Assembly (NCBI GenBank): GCA_004554425.1
Contig: SFMI01000006.1
Coordinates: 1 to 33,036, forward strand
Direction of reading: 5' to 3'
Origin: Candidatus Saccharimonadota bacterium
GTDB taxonomy: Bacteria > Eremiobacterota > Xenobia > Xenobiales > Xenobiaceae
DNA length: 33,036 bases
The notes beneath the pieces are model-generated. The model was given only the letters and a program-made list of their open reading frames with translations. It was not told the DNA's origin and did not search any database. Below are positions 23,961 to 32,830 of this stretch, in pieces. The position numbers and the translations under genes are program-made. Numbering within the stretch: position 1 is the stretch's first letter; every line of letters begins with the position of its first letter.

Positions 23961-25678
23961 TCGGAAATACCAGCCATACAGCGGAAATCGCGTCCCTCTT
24001 GCCAGCCGCGCTCTTTAAGAAAAGCACGAATTTCTTCTCTGGAGTTGGGATTACCTACAGCTGTTACCAGAAAATATCCCTCTGGAGCAGGCAACTGTTC
24101 CAAGCTGAGCACCTTCAAGCCGCAAATAGTTTGGCCGTGGCGAGCCGGGAGAATATCAGTGTAGTAGGCAGGCTCTAAGCCATGAGAGCGCAATGTTTTG
24201 GCTAAAGCTTTGCCATTGGGGCCAGCTCCCCAAATAATAAGTTGGCGCTTATCAAAAGGCAAACTGCGCAGCCCTTGCTCTTCCTGAGCGGGCGTAAAGA
24301 AAGCTTTCAAAAAGAAAGTTACTTTCAATTCACGCAAAGCATCATGGCTACAACGCTGATCTACTCTGGTGAGGCGTTTGGGCAAATCGCGCCAGAAAAA
24401 GAGCGTTTTTTCTACTTTAGCCATCTTTATGCCCTTAAGCCACATGCGAAGCCAAAGCTGATAATCTTCCGGCCAGCGTCCATCTTCATAAAGACCGACT
24501 TCTTCTAAAGCTGAGCGACGCAACAACACCGAAGGATGAACCAAAGGGCTCTCCACAAAAATGTCGCGCTCCAGAATTTCTGGCAAACAAGCTTTATTGA
24601 GCCAACGCTCATAACGCATCATGCCTTCAGTAATCGATTTTTTAGGAAAAACGCGAATCTTGCAACCTACAGCAGCGATATCGGGATGAGCTTGCAAATA
24701 GCGCATTTGCTCGGCGAACCGTTCGGTATGGGAAATATCGTCACCATCCATGCGAGCTATAAAAGGAGCGCGACTCTGTTTAAAGGCAAAATTGAGCGTA
24801 TCGACAATACCACCATGTTCTTTGCCAAAAACATGTATACGAGGATCGGTTGCGGCCAATTTTTCGGCTATCTTTACAGTATCATCAGACGAGCCGTCGT
24901 CAACTAAGATCAATTCCCAAGACTTAAAAGTTTGACGACAAATAGAGCTTACTGCACTAGCTAAGGTTTCCGCGCAATTATAAATAGGCATTAAGCAAGA
25001 AATAGTTGGCTTTATCACCGCACTGTAGCGTAAAAAGCGCTCATATTTGGTGGCTTTTTGCTTAATTAACTTTATTCCCAAGCCTTCAGCCCAAGTTTGT
25101 ACTTCTTCTTGTAAAATGTCGCCTCTTAAAGTTTCTAGTTCCAATTCGTATTCAGTATGCCCAGAATCAAAAGACGTACAATCTAATTCAAATTTTTCAT
25201 CGCCTTCCAAACCGGCAGCCTTAATAGGCCAAACGCGACGAATGTTGACAACTTCACCAGCAGTATGCAAAGTGCCCTCAAAACCTTCTTGGCGAATTTG
25301 CTGGTACACTTTACCTTCATCTACAGCTTGTAACTGGCCTCGACTAATAGCTAAGGCCACTTCGGCACTCACTTCTTCTTCTATTTCTAAAGCCGAAAAA
25401 TAACCATTTTCTAAAGACAAGCCGCGTTTATAAACAAAAAGCCAGCGCCCATTTTCCTCGCGCAAACGCAACATACTGCGCCTAGCGGCAAAGTAAGCGT
25501 CTTCAGTATCTAAGTAAACATTTTTTTGACGCAATTCACGCTCGGCTTTTCCCAAAGCTTCTTGTAATTTCAGCCAATCTTGACGATGGCTAATTATCCA
25601 CTTTAATTCTTGTTCGGTATTTTTTAAGGGCGCATTTTGGCTTACCATACAATTACTCAATTCCAATAGAACTTTCAC
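23957..25678 (-). CDS. Three-domain protein: CYTH-like + GT2 glycosyltransferase + nucleotide-binding-like domain
   Basis: The 573-residue product reads as three domains. Residues 20-220 follow the CYTH/triphosphate-tunnel plan: ExExK as EQELK (22-26), YLDTEDAYFAARRSMLRLR (55-73), GRWLFVYKRG, ALEIEEEV (96-103), ELDCTSFD and acidic strand YELELE. Residues 224-430 are a GT2 glycosyltransferase: SCLMPIYNCAETLASAV, LILVDDGSSDDT, ARMDGDD (308-314, nucleotide-sugar DxD) and PEDYQLWLRMW. Residues 478-573 start RQLIIWGAGPNGKALAKTL, a Gly-rich nucleotide-binding loop like that in sugar-modifying enzymes. There is no signal peptide or membrane segment, so it is cytoplasmic. GTG 25678 is used; ATG 25648 would drop ten residues without touching any domain. 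Acceptor and product unknown. Confidence 0.85.
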   Translation of the reverse strand: MKVLLELSNCMVSQNAPLKNTEQELKWIISHRQDWLKLQEALGKAERELRQKNVYLDTEDAYFAARRSMLRLREENGRWLFVYKRGLSLENGYFSALEIEEEVSAEVALAISRGQLQAVDEGKVYQQIRQEGFEGTLHTAGEVVNIRRVWPIKAAGLEGDEKFELDCTSFDSGHTEYELELETLRGDILQEEVQTWAEGLGIKLIKQKATKYERFLRYSAVIKPTISCLMPIYNCAETLASAVSSICRQTFKSWELILVDDGSSDDTVKIAEKLAATDPRIHVFGKEHGGIVDTLNFAFKQSRAPFIARMDGDDISHTERFAEQMRYLQAHPDIAAVGCKIRVFPKKSITEGMMRYERWLNKACLPEILERDIFVESPLVHPSVLLRRSALEEVGLYEDGRWPEDYQLWLRMWLKGIKMAKVEKTLFFWRDLPKRLTRVDQRCSHDALRELKVTFFLKAFFTPAQEEQGLRSLPFDKRQLIIWGAGPNGKALAKTLRSHGLEPAYYTDILPARHGQTICGLKVLSLEQLPAPEGYFLVTAVGNPNSREEIRAFLKERGWQEGRDFRCMAGISD

Positions 25679-25787
25679 AAAAGCCGCACTTACCTTATTT
25701 AGCGCAGGAAGCCCAGCATTTTTAGGAAAATCTTAATATTTGTTCAGGAGTACAATCTTTAGAAAGAGAGCAAACTTTTCCTAGTTT

Positions 25788-26816
25788 ATGATCAATAAAC
25801 TTTTTTTAGGTCTAACTGCAATTTTATCTCTCAGCCTTTTGGCTGCTTGTCAACCGCGCACAGAGCCAGCCTATCCAGAGCAAGACTCATCATACCAAAC
25901 GAAGTCAGCCCAAGTAGCTAAAACAGCTACAGTATATATGACTTCCGCTATTACTCCTGAAGGTTTAGCTGCAGTTTATAAAGCCTTGAATATCCATCCT
26001 CAAGGCAAAATTGCTATAAAATTGCATTCCGGAGAATCTGACAAAAGCAATTACTTACGCGCTTCTCTAATTAGCCACTTTATCAAAAGTTTCCATGGCA
26101 CTATCGTAGAATGCAATACAGCTTACGGTGGCAATCGTGCTGATACCGCTTCTCATGAAAAGATGATCGCCCGCCACGGCTTTAAGGATATGGCCCCAGT
26201 CGACATTATGGATGCTGAAGGCGAAGTAGCTTTGCCTGTTAAGGGCGGACGCCACCTTAAAGAAAATTATGTAGGCAAGAACTTCCTAAATTATGATTAC
26301 TTTGTAGTGCTCTCCCACTTTAAAGGCCACGCCATGGGCGGCTACGGCGGCGCCATAAAAAATACTTCTATAGGCATAGCCTCTTCTTCGGGAAAATGTT
26401 GGATCCACACCGCCGGACAAAACCGTAACAATTTTGCTGCTTCTGTCAAACAAGACGACTTTTTGGAAAGCATGGCTGAAGCTGCTAAATCGGTTTCTGA
26501 CCACTTAAAAGGCAACATCGTTTATGTAAACGTAATGAACCGCCTTTCTGTCGATTGCGATTGCGACGGCAGCCCCCAAGAGCCTGAAATGAAAGATATT
26601 GGCATTTTAGCCTCCACCGATCCTGTAGCTCTCGATCAAGCTTGCTTAGACTTAGTTTATGCAGCTCCCGACAATAAAGCTTTAGTAGAACGTATTGAAT
26701 CAAAGCATGGCGTTCATCAAGTAGAATACGGCGAAGAAATTGGCTTAGGGACTCGCACTTATAAACTGATTGATTTAGATAAAAAAGGATCAGATGCTGT
26801 GGTAGTAAGCCATTAG
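25788..26816 (+). CDS. DUF362 family lipoprotein
   Basis: The 342-residue protein begins with a lipoprotein signal (INKLFLGLTAILSLSLLAAC, lipobox LAAC, Cys21). The DUF362 domain fills the rest: GKIAIKLHSGESD, IVECNTAYGG, YDYFVVLSHFKGHAMGGYGG, IKNTSIGIASSSGK and DIGILASTDPVALDQACLDL. Many DUF362 proteins carry ferredoxin-like cysteine clusters; here only a CDCDG pair and single cysteines remain, so no cluster is likely. Function is unknown. It is divergent from the glycosyltransferase gene across 109 bases and ends at a terminator. Confidence 0.88.
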   Translation: MINKLFLGLTAILSLSLLAACQPRTEPAYPEQDSSYQTKSAQVAKTATVYMTSAITPEGLAAVYKALNIHPQGKIAIKLHSGESDKSNYLRASLISHFIKSFHGTIVECNTAYGGNRADTASHEKMIARHGFKDMAPVDIMDAEGEVALPVKGGRHLKENYVGKNFLNYDYFVVLSHFKGHAMGGYGGAIKNTSIGIASSSGKCWIHTAGQNRNNFAASVKQDDFLESMAEAAKSVSDHLKGNIVYVNVMNRLSVDCDCDGSPQEPEMKDIGILASTDPVALDQACLDLVYAAPDNKALVERIESKHGVHQVEYGEEIGLGTRTYKLIDLDKKGSDAVVVSH

Positions 26817-26851
26817 ATCATTAAGTGCTACTCTATTGACATGTGTAGCTA

Positions 26852-26901
26852 GACAAAAAAAGAGAGGAACGGCGCTTATGCACTGTCCTCTCTTTTTTGT
26901 C
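26852..26901. terminator. Bidirectional terminator between convergent genes
   Basis: A 16-base stem pairs GACAAAAAA plus AGAGAGGA with TCCTCTCT plus TTTTTGTC, one extra A apart. The A- and T-rich bases let it act on both strands, ending the DUF362 gene and the esterase gene. Confidence 0.92.
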
Positions 26902-26913
26902 CAAACTTAAAGT

Positions 26914-27651
26914 CTATCCGAGGGGGAAAAGTCTGGGCACCAGTTGTCTCATTTGTACTTTCCACCAAGGCCAATCGTGAGCTACATCGTAACCCCACAA
27001 TTCAAAGTTGTGGCGAATACCAACTCTATCCATTACTTCATGAATCTCGCGACTATAATGGACACGCTCCCAGGCACCTTGGCCGCAAATAATATTTATA
27101 TCGCAACTGTCTAAAGAGCGACGAATGTTAGGATCGTATAAATTGGCAATATAGCTTACCGGATTGTGGAAATAGCAACGCTCATCATAATATCCATCTA
27201 AGAAGCAGCTGATATTATAAATGCCGCTCATGCCTATGCACCAGCGGAAGATTTCGTGATGGCGGAACAAAGTATTGACAGCATGATAGGCACCGAAGCT
27301 GGCTCCCACAGCGGCTACAGGCAAAGGACCGCCACAATTGCTGAATATGTAGGGCACAACTTCGTCGATAATGTAGCGATCATATAATTCTTGACGCCAA
27401 ATACGCTCGCCAGGGCCAACAGACTCGTTATCTAAACTCCAGTCGTTGACACTATTGATGGAGAAGATTTTAATGCGCCCGCTCTCAATATGATCAGAAA
27501 GGGCGCCTATCATGCCAAAACGCTCTAATTCTTCAAAGTCGGCCGACGCAGTAGGGAAATAAAGAACCGGCACACCCCAGTGACCATAAACGGCCACAGG
27601 CATATCAAAGCCTAAGTGTCTGCTATAAAAGCTAGTTTTTTCTACGCGCAT
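26914..27651 (-). CDS. Putative alpha/beta-hydrolase esterase
   Basis: From ATG 27651 the protein has 245 residues (TTG 27666 would add five). Neither start has a good ribosome site. The nucleophile elbow is VAAVGASFGAYHA (Ser118, GxSxG). VPVLYFPTASADFEELERFG is the early loop of the putative-esterase family (esterase D-like). AHDWPWWK near the C-terminus offers the catalytic His. CGQGAWERV may hold the acid region. No export signal, so probably cytoplasmic. It lies 33 bases after a small cysteine-rich gene on the same strand. Substrate unknown. Confidence 0.82.
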   Translation of the reverse strand: MRVEKTSFYSRHLGFDMPVAVYGHWGVPVLYFPTASADFEELERFGMIGALSDHIESGRIKIFSINSVNDWSLDNESVGPGERIWRQELYDRYIIDEVVPYIFSNCGGPLPVAAVGASFGAYHAVNTLFRHHEIFRWCIGMSGIYNISCFLDGYYDERCYFHNPVSYIANLYDPNIRRSLDSCDINIICGQGAWERVHYSREIHEVMDRVGIRHNFELWGYDVAHDWPWWKVQMRQLVPRLFPLG

Positions 27652-27684
27652 TAAGATACTTGACAAACGACAAGACTATTAAGC

Positions 27685-27891
27685 CTACAGCTTGTCATTT
27701 ACCTCCTGCCTGTTTTCCTCACCTTTAAGCCAATATTCGGGGAAAGTCTGGCACTTTTCAAAACCGGGGCATCCTAAGCAACGTTTACTGCGCATATTTA
27801 CTTCACGCAAACGCTTGTCGCGGCACTGAGGCTCAAAAAAATCGAAATTATCAAAGTACTTTTCTAAATACTCTTCTTTGTAGAGAGCCAT
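27685..27891 (-). CDS. Small four-cysteine protein
   Basis: The 68-residue product is preceded by a perfect AGGAGG at a good distance, supporting real translation. Cys23, Cys38, Cys41 and Cys47 (in CRDKRL and RCLGCPGFEKC) could bind zinc or a small iron-sulfur cluster. The first half is rich in Tyr, Phe and Glu. No family recognised. It lies just before the esterase gene and is probably co-transcribed with it. Confidence 0.68.
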   Translation of the reverse strand: MALYKEEYLEKYFDNFDFFEPQCRDKRLREVNMRSKRCLGCPGFEKCQTFPEYWLKGEENRQEVNDKL

Positions 27892-28014
27892 TCTATCCTC
27901 CTGCGGGCGCTGAAGCCCGGATAAGCAAACTGACTTTTGTTAGGTTTTTCACCTCAAAGCATACGTTCACCATTCTACCATAGATTTTTTATACGAGCAA
28001 GAAAGCACAACATA

Positions 28015-28152
28015 ATGGTACAGTTGCGGGAAAGAAACGAGCTCTTAATCAAGAATTACTTATCAAAAGGCCATGTAAACGCAGGACAAAGGGGATATAG
28101 AGAAGAAGAGCTCGCGCAAGTTTTTAAGAAGCGGCGTTTGAAGGTGACTTGA
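28015..28152 (+). CDS. Doubtful small ORF
   Basis: A 45-residue basic product (MVQLRERNELLIKNYLSKGH ending FKKRRLKVT) begins at ATG 28015. The charge pattern is protein-like, but there is no strong ribosome site and no recognised family. It could be chance. Confidence 0.18.
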   Translation: MVQLRERNELLIKNYLSKGHVNAGQRGYREEELAQVFKKRRLKVT

Positions 28153-28219
28153 AGTGTCGGTTTTGCAAAGTAGCAGCGCTCGGTAGAGGAATAATTTGGG
28201 GAGCGTTTTGTTACTTTTT

Positions 28220-28249
28220 TTGACTTAGTTGTTCGCGGCAAAGCATAAT
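28220..28249 (+). promoter_or_regulatory. Possible promoter of the PilZ-like gene
   Basis: TTGACT (28220-28225) and CATAAT (28244-28249) are 18 bases apart, about 145 bases before the gene. Each box differs from consensus by one base. The long leader between contains two short hairpins. Confidence 0.4.
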
Positions 28250-28393
28250 TGAGCGAGCATAGTTCAAAAAGCAATCGACCTAGCCAAGAATTTTAACGTC
28301 GCCAAGAATATTGGCTGTGCGGTAACAAGAACCGCCCAACAAGGTTTGGGCCAGCAATTTGCAATTGTTCACTAGCGTACAGGAGGGATGGTT

Positions 28394-29092
28394 ATGTTTT
28401 TTGATTGGTTTAAGAGCAAGAAACCGACTTTAAAGCTTAAAGCTAAGCAAGAAATTGAGATCGAGTTTTTTGCTGACGAAACCTATAAAACCTACTTCAC
28501 TACGGTGTTGGATGTCAGGCGCAAGGAGATTATCCTAAAGAGCCCTGGTACCGAGCGTCGTCCTGTGAAGATGGAAGCTGGACAGCACCTAACCGTCACC
28601 ACTTTAGACGAAGGTAAATTGTACTACTTCGAAACTGAAGTAACCGACGCCGGAGAGCGCGAATTTGATATCGCCACCCCTACTAACGTCGAAAGTGAAG
28701 ATGTACCCAAGTTTGATGAGCACACCAGCATCGAAGCTCCTGTCAATGTTGAGTACCGTGCCATGAAGTTGGCCCACAGTCAGTCTGCCCAAACCGTCTC
28801 CATTAGCCTGAACAACATAGTTTTAGGCTGCAATATTGCCATTCCCGAAGGCACCGACCTTCATGTAGAAGTTCAAGTGCCCGGAACGCCTGTTTTCTCA
28901 TTTAAGGGAAGAGCTTTAGCTTCTAAGTCCAATCCCAACAGCAAAGGCAAAAAGTTCCTCTGCGAAGTTGAGTATGCCGAAGACGCCGACAAAGAAGATC
29001 GCTTAGCTATCATGCGCTACGCTGTCTATCTTAAACGTCGCGAGCAGCGTCGCATTGCCCGCGGAGAAGAGCTTATCGACAAAAAGCCTTAA
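28394..29092 (+). CDS. PilZ/YcgR-like protein, degenerate
   Basis: ATG 28394 is chosen because AGGAGGG (28381-28387) lies 6 bases upstream; the earlier ATG at 28388 touches it directly. The 232-residue protein has a YcgR-N-like beta domain (KQEIEIEFFADETYKTYFTT, then TVTTLDEGKLYYFETEV) and a PilZ-like barrel (APVNVEYRAMKLA, then VSISLNNIVLGCNIAIPEGT). The c-di-GMP binding RxxxR and (D/N)xSxxG motifs are not recognisable, having become DVPKFDE and SISLNNIVLG. If the call is right it may not bind c-di-GMP. The C-terminal helix is basic (YLKRREQRRIARGEEL). Single-gene unit ending at a terminator. Confidence 0.62.
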   Translation: MFFDWFKSKKPTLKLKAKQEIEIEFFADETYKTYFTTVLDVRRKEIILKSPGTERRPVKMEAGQHLTVTTLDEGKLYYFETEVTDAGEREFDIATPTNVESEDVPKFDEHTSIEAPVNVEYRAMKLAHSQSAQTVSISLNNIVLGCNIAIPEGTDLHVEVQVPGTPVFSFKGRALASKSNPNSKGKKFLCEVEYAEDADKEDRLAIMRYAVYLKRREQRRIARGEELIDKKP

Positions 29093-29148
29093 GCTGCCCA
29101 TTAAGTAAAGCCTGCGATATGGCTTCGGTTGCAATTTTCAAATCAAAT

Positions 29149-29204
29149 AAAAAGTCCAGTCTGCAGAGCTGTTCTCAAGAGCCTCTCACAGGCTGGGCTT
29201 TTTT
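29149..29204 (+). terminator. Terminator after the PilZ-like gene
   Basis: AAAAAGTCCAGTCTG (29149-29163) pairs with CAGGCTGGGCTTTTT (29189-29203), 12 of 15 Watson-Crick plus wobble pairs, ending in a T run. Confidence 0.8.
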
Positions 29205-29333
29205 GAATAGAACCGGCGCTCGACCGTTTAGAACTCGCAAAACAAATCGTGCGCCAGGCCAAAATACTTTTAATAGCCGAATTAGCACCACTATAACAAT
29301 AAAAAGAACACCAAAATTAAAGGAGTAGCTGCC

Positions 29334-32300
29334 GTGTGCGGTATAGCCGGTATTCTCTATAGATATTCTGAATCTAACCAGAAATTAAATTGGGACGAGT
29401 TTCTCAAAGAGCTACAAAATATCGTTTTAGCTAGAGTCGATATTGAAAATCCTCCTAACGAAGCGGTTTCAGCTTTAGAAGAAAAAGTATCCTCTCTCAA
29501 GGAATATCAAGCTTTTTCTACCATATGGGACAACACAGAATTGGCCAGCCAGTTGCAACAAGCAGCCGACTCCGTTCTCGAATTTGAAAAACACTCAAAA
29601 GAATGCATTCTCAATTCCAAGAATCCCTTGCCTACCAATTTAGTGGAAAATTGGAACTCTTTGGGTGTACGTTTACGCGACATTGCCTGGACAATTTCTC
29701 AAGATGTTTTGGGCAATATTGGCAGAGTAAGGCTTATACTTCCAGACTTTGTCAAAACAGCCAGTCTTGACGCTTGGAAAATTACGGCCGTCCTCAATAA
29801 TATGGATCGTCTGGAAGTACGCGGTCGCGACAGTTTAGGCATAAGCGTCAGTCTCCACTTTTCTTCTTTCCAGAGTTTTGAAGATTTTTGCGCTACTATC
29901 ACCCGAGCCGGTTTAGAAGAAGAATTTACCAAACGTCTTAAATGCCCCACTCTGGAGAATTTGAGCATTCGCCTCGATTCTCACAGTCTCGCAGCCCCTT
30001 CCTTGATGTTTATTTACAAAGTATCTCAAGAAGTAGGCGCTTTAGGCGACAATGTAGCAGCAATTAGACGCCATATCAAAGCCGATCATATACTTTGGCA
30101 TGCTTTGGGCTCCAAGTCTGTAGAAACTAACGTGTGGTCTCATACTCGTTGGGCTTCCAATGGTGTTATCAATATTGCCAATTGCCACCCTGTAGATGAG
30201 CAAACTGAGCCTATCTCAGAAGAAACCGACCGTTATTGGATTAGCGGTGCTTTAAATGGCGACGTAGATAATTTCCAAGCTTTGGCCCAAAAAGTAAAAT
30301 TAGCTGACGGCCTCTCCATTTCTCCCAAGATTACCACTGACGCCAAAATTATCCCCGTCTTAGTGGATTATTATTACCGTCGTTGTCACAACTTAAAGGA
30401 AGCTTTCCTTAAAGCTGTCAACGAATTTGAAGGCTCTGTCGCTATTTGCCTTAGCTCCAGCTTAGAGCCGGGCCGCACCTATTTGGCTTTGAAAGGTAGT
30501 GGCCAATCACTCTTTATCGGCTTATGCAAACAAGGATACGTTTTTGCTTCCGAAGTTTATGGTCTTGTCGAGCAAACTAGCCGCTATATTCGTTTAGATG
30601 GAGCTACCGAGCATATTCCCGGCCATCCTGAAAGTGCGGGTCAAATTTTCATATTAAATGATAAAGCTGCCGAGCTGGAAGGCTTAGAAGCTTTACACTT
30701 GGACGGTTCCCCTATCGAGTTAAGCGAAAAAAACATCAAAATTGCTGAAATTACTACTCGCGATATAAACCGCGGCCATTTCGAGCATTTCTTGCTTAAA
30801 GAGATTTTCGACGCCCCTGGTTCTATCGAAAAGACCTTACAAGGTAAATTCTTCATTGAAAACAAGTTTGATGGCCAAGCCAAAGTTAATTTAGGCCCTG
30901 AAGTCTTCCCCGTCGAATTAGCTGAAAAATTTAAGAATCATCAGATTAGTCGCATTCTCTTAATAGGCCAAGGCACAGCTGCTGTAGCTGGCATTGCCAT
31001 TGCTTCTATGATGCAACGAGCTCTCAAAGGTTCCGACATCGAAGTGCGAGCCATTAAAGCTACTGAGCTTTCCGGCTATTCTATGGAAGAGAATATGGCC
31101 AAGACGCTAATTATCGCCGTTTCTCAATCAGGCACTACCACCGATACAAACCGTACTGTCGATATGGTTAGAGCTCGCCAAGCTTCTGTTTTGGCTATCG
31201 TCAACAGACGCAATTCCGATTTAACTTATAAAGTTGACGGAGTTATGTATACTAGCGACGGTCGCGATATCGAAATGTCGGTTGCCTCGACCAAGGCTTT
31301 TTACAGTCAAGTAGTCGCCGGCTACCTCTTAGGCTTAAATATAGCCTCCTTGGTAGGTACTATAAGCAATAAAGAAGTACGCCGCGAATTGCAAGAGCTC
31401 TTAAGCTTACCTAATAAAATTGCTTCAGTTTTACAAAACCGTCACAATATTGAAGTGCTGGCTCGCCAATATGCCACTACCAGGCGCGACTGGGCTGTCG
31501 TAGGTAGCGGCAGCACCAAGGCAGCGGCCGACGAGATTCGCATCAAACTGAGTGAACTTTGCTACAAATCGATAGCTACCGACTATATCGAAGATAAAAA
31601 GCATATCGATCTTTCTTCCGAACCACTCACCTTGGTGTGCACAGCCGGTTTGCCAGCCATGGCTTTACGTGACTCAGTTAAAGAAGTGGCCATTTTCCGC
31701 TCCCACAAATCTATCCCCATTGTCATAGCCACAGAAGGCTTTGACGAATTTGAGCATTACGCCGCCGGTGTAATTTACGTTCCTTGCGCTTCGGCCAACG
31801 CTTCCGTACTCTTAAATACCGTAGTTGGCCACTTGTGGGGCTACTATTGTGCTCTTTCTATCAATGATGGAGCCAATTTGCTTAAGCCCGGCCGCGCTTT
31901 GGCTGTAGAGCATTTAACTAGCGATGGCGGTTTAGTTCTCAACCAGACTAACATTAGGCGTATGCTCACTGTGGGCAAAAAATTCCAAGAAGATCTTAAG
32001 CAAGGGCGCTTCAATAGTTCCCTCTCTGTAGATTCAGCAGTGCGCTTATCTTTGATGTTCCAGTATTTCACCGGCGTTCGTTCTTTGCGTCAGTTTACCG
32101 CTGAATTTAAGGGCAATAGCTTAGTTGAAACTATGGTAACTTTGCTCTCTCAGGCTATTCAAGAGCTTTCCCGTCCTATCGACGCTATTAAGCATCAAGC
32201 TAAAACGGTTACAGTGGGCATTTCTCGTTCCGAAGAATTAGCCGAAGGGCCTATTTTCGAAACCTTACATGATTTCAATATTACCCCTGACGACTTACCT

Positions 32301-32819
32301 TACCGCGATTTGGCCTTCTTGCGTGCCTTAAGCAAAACTATCGATAAGGTTGTGGGCGTAACTCTGTACGAAATAGACGGACTCAACACCTTAAATGAAG
32401 TTGTCGACACTACTCGCATTAAGGTAGTGAAAAAGAGCGGTATCTCTCTCAATATGCACTCCCGCTCCGAAAACGGTTCTCCTTTGGTAGGTACCAAACA
32501 GTGGGTAACCAACAACCGCCGCTCCTACGTAGGTCATGGTCATAATGATGAATTGCCTATGCTTATTGCTCCGGTTATTACCACAGGACGCGTCGATCAT
32601 TTAGTGTTACTCCACTTGCACTTTAAGCAAGATTTGCCTTTAGCAGACAGAGTCGATGTTATTAAGAACTTAACTAACCGCTATGGCGACTTGGTAAGTC
32701 AAATTGAAGAGACTAATATCACTTGGAAGGATGAGTTCCTCAATTTACTCAGCGTTGAAGAGTTAGCTACTCTCAGAGCTGCTGTTTTAGCCGAGTTGAT
32801 CATTAAGCGTCGCGCCTAA
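29334..32819 (+). CDS. Oversized GlmS-like glutamine amidotransferase / SIS protein
   Basis: The 1161-residue protein starts GTG-TGC after AGGAG, giving MCGIAG with nucleophile Cys2 of class II amidotransferases. A helical insert of about 150 residues follows before LEVRGRDSLGI (160-170), the equivalent of LEYRGYDSAGI in GlmS. SHTRWASNG (269-277) and ISGALNGDVDNF are further glutaminase motifs. The first SIS domain has ILLIGQGTAAVAG, SQSGTTTDT and SVASTKAF; the second has VVGSGSTKAAADEI and EDKKHIDLSSEP. The GlmS C-loop with its catalytic Lys is not recognisable: the matching area reads KPGRALAVE (near 855-863). About 300 unfamiliar residues follow. Normal GlmS has about 610. It may make glucosamine-6-phosphate for the GlmU pathway or a related amino sugar. 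Confidence 0.85.
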   Translation: MCGIAGILYRYSESNQKLNWDEFLKELQNIVLARVDIENPPNEAVSALEEKVSSLKEYQAFSTIWDNTELASQLQQAADSVLEFEKHSKECILNSKNPLPTNLVENWNSLGVRLRDIAWTISQDVLGNIGRVRLILPDFVKTASLDAWKITAVLNNMDRLEVRGRDSLGISVSLHFSSFQSFEDFCATITRAGLEEEFTKRLKCPTLENLSIRLDSHSLAAPSLMFIYKVSQEVGALGDNVAAIRRHIKADHILWHALGSKSVETNVWSHTRWASNGVINIANCHPVDEQTEPISEETDRYWISGALNGDVDNFQALAQKVKLADGLSISPKITTDAKIIPVLVDYYYRRCHNLKEAFLKAVNEFEGSVAICLSSSLEPGRTYLALKGSGQSLFIGLCKQGYVFASEVYGLVEQTSRYIRLDGATEHIPGHPESAGQIFILNDKAAELEGLEALHLDGSPIELSEKNIKIAEITTRDINRGHFEHFLLKEIFDAPGSIEKTLQGKFFIENKFDGQAKVNLGPEVFPVELAEKFKNHQISRILLIGQGTAAVAGIAIASMMQRALKGSDIEVRAIKATELSGYSMEENMAKTLIIAVSQSGTTTDTNRTVDMVRARQASVLAIVNRRNSDLTYKVDGVMYTSDGRDIEMSVASTKAFYSQVVAGYLLGLNIASLVGTISNKEVRRELQELLSLPNKIASVLQNRHNIEVLARQYATTRRDWAVVGSGSTKAAADEIRIKLSELCYKSIATDYIEDKKHIDLSSEPLTLVCTAGLPAMALRDSVKEVAIFRSHKSIPIVIATEGFDEFEHYAAGVIYVPCASANASVLLNTVVGHLWGYYCALSINDGANLLKPGRALAVEHLTSDGGLVLNQTNIRRMLTVGKKFQEDLKQGRFNSSLSVDSAVRLSLMFQYFTGVRSLRQFTAEFKGNSLVETMVTLLSQAIQELSRPIDAIKHQAKTVTVGISRSEELAEGPIFETLHDFNITPDDLPYRDLAFLRALSKTIDKVVGVTLYEIDGLNTLNEVVDTTRIKVVKKSGISLNMHSRSENGSPLVGTKQWVTNNRRSYVGHGHNDELPMLIAPVITTGRVDHLVLLHLHFKQDLPLADRVDVIKNLTNRYGDLVSQIEETNITWKDEFLNLLSVEELATLRAAVLAELIIKRRA

Positions 32820-32830
32820 AAGCTATTTGG

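Larger units (their letters stand above)
27892..28393. other. Divergent intergenic region before the PilZ-like gene
   Basis: About 500 bases without a confident gene. It contains the doubtful small ORF at 28015-28152 and a weak promoter at 28220-28249. Short inverted repeats are also present: GCCAA/TTGGC at 28301-28315 and GCGGT/ACCGC at 28319-28335. GCCAAGAAT occurs twice (28283 and 28301). Nothing matches a riboswitch I know. Confidence 0.5.

Noticed and set aside
27892..28393. c-di-GMP riboswitch considered upstream of the PilZ-like gene.
   Set aside because: Only short 5-base stems are present, and the conserved GEMM core was not seen.
29205..29333. Possible glmS ribozyme or riboswitch before the GlmS-like gene.
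   Set aside because: I could not find the conserved ribozyme core or its pseudoknot elements. Only a short GGCGC/GCGCC pairing is present.
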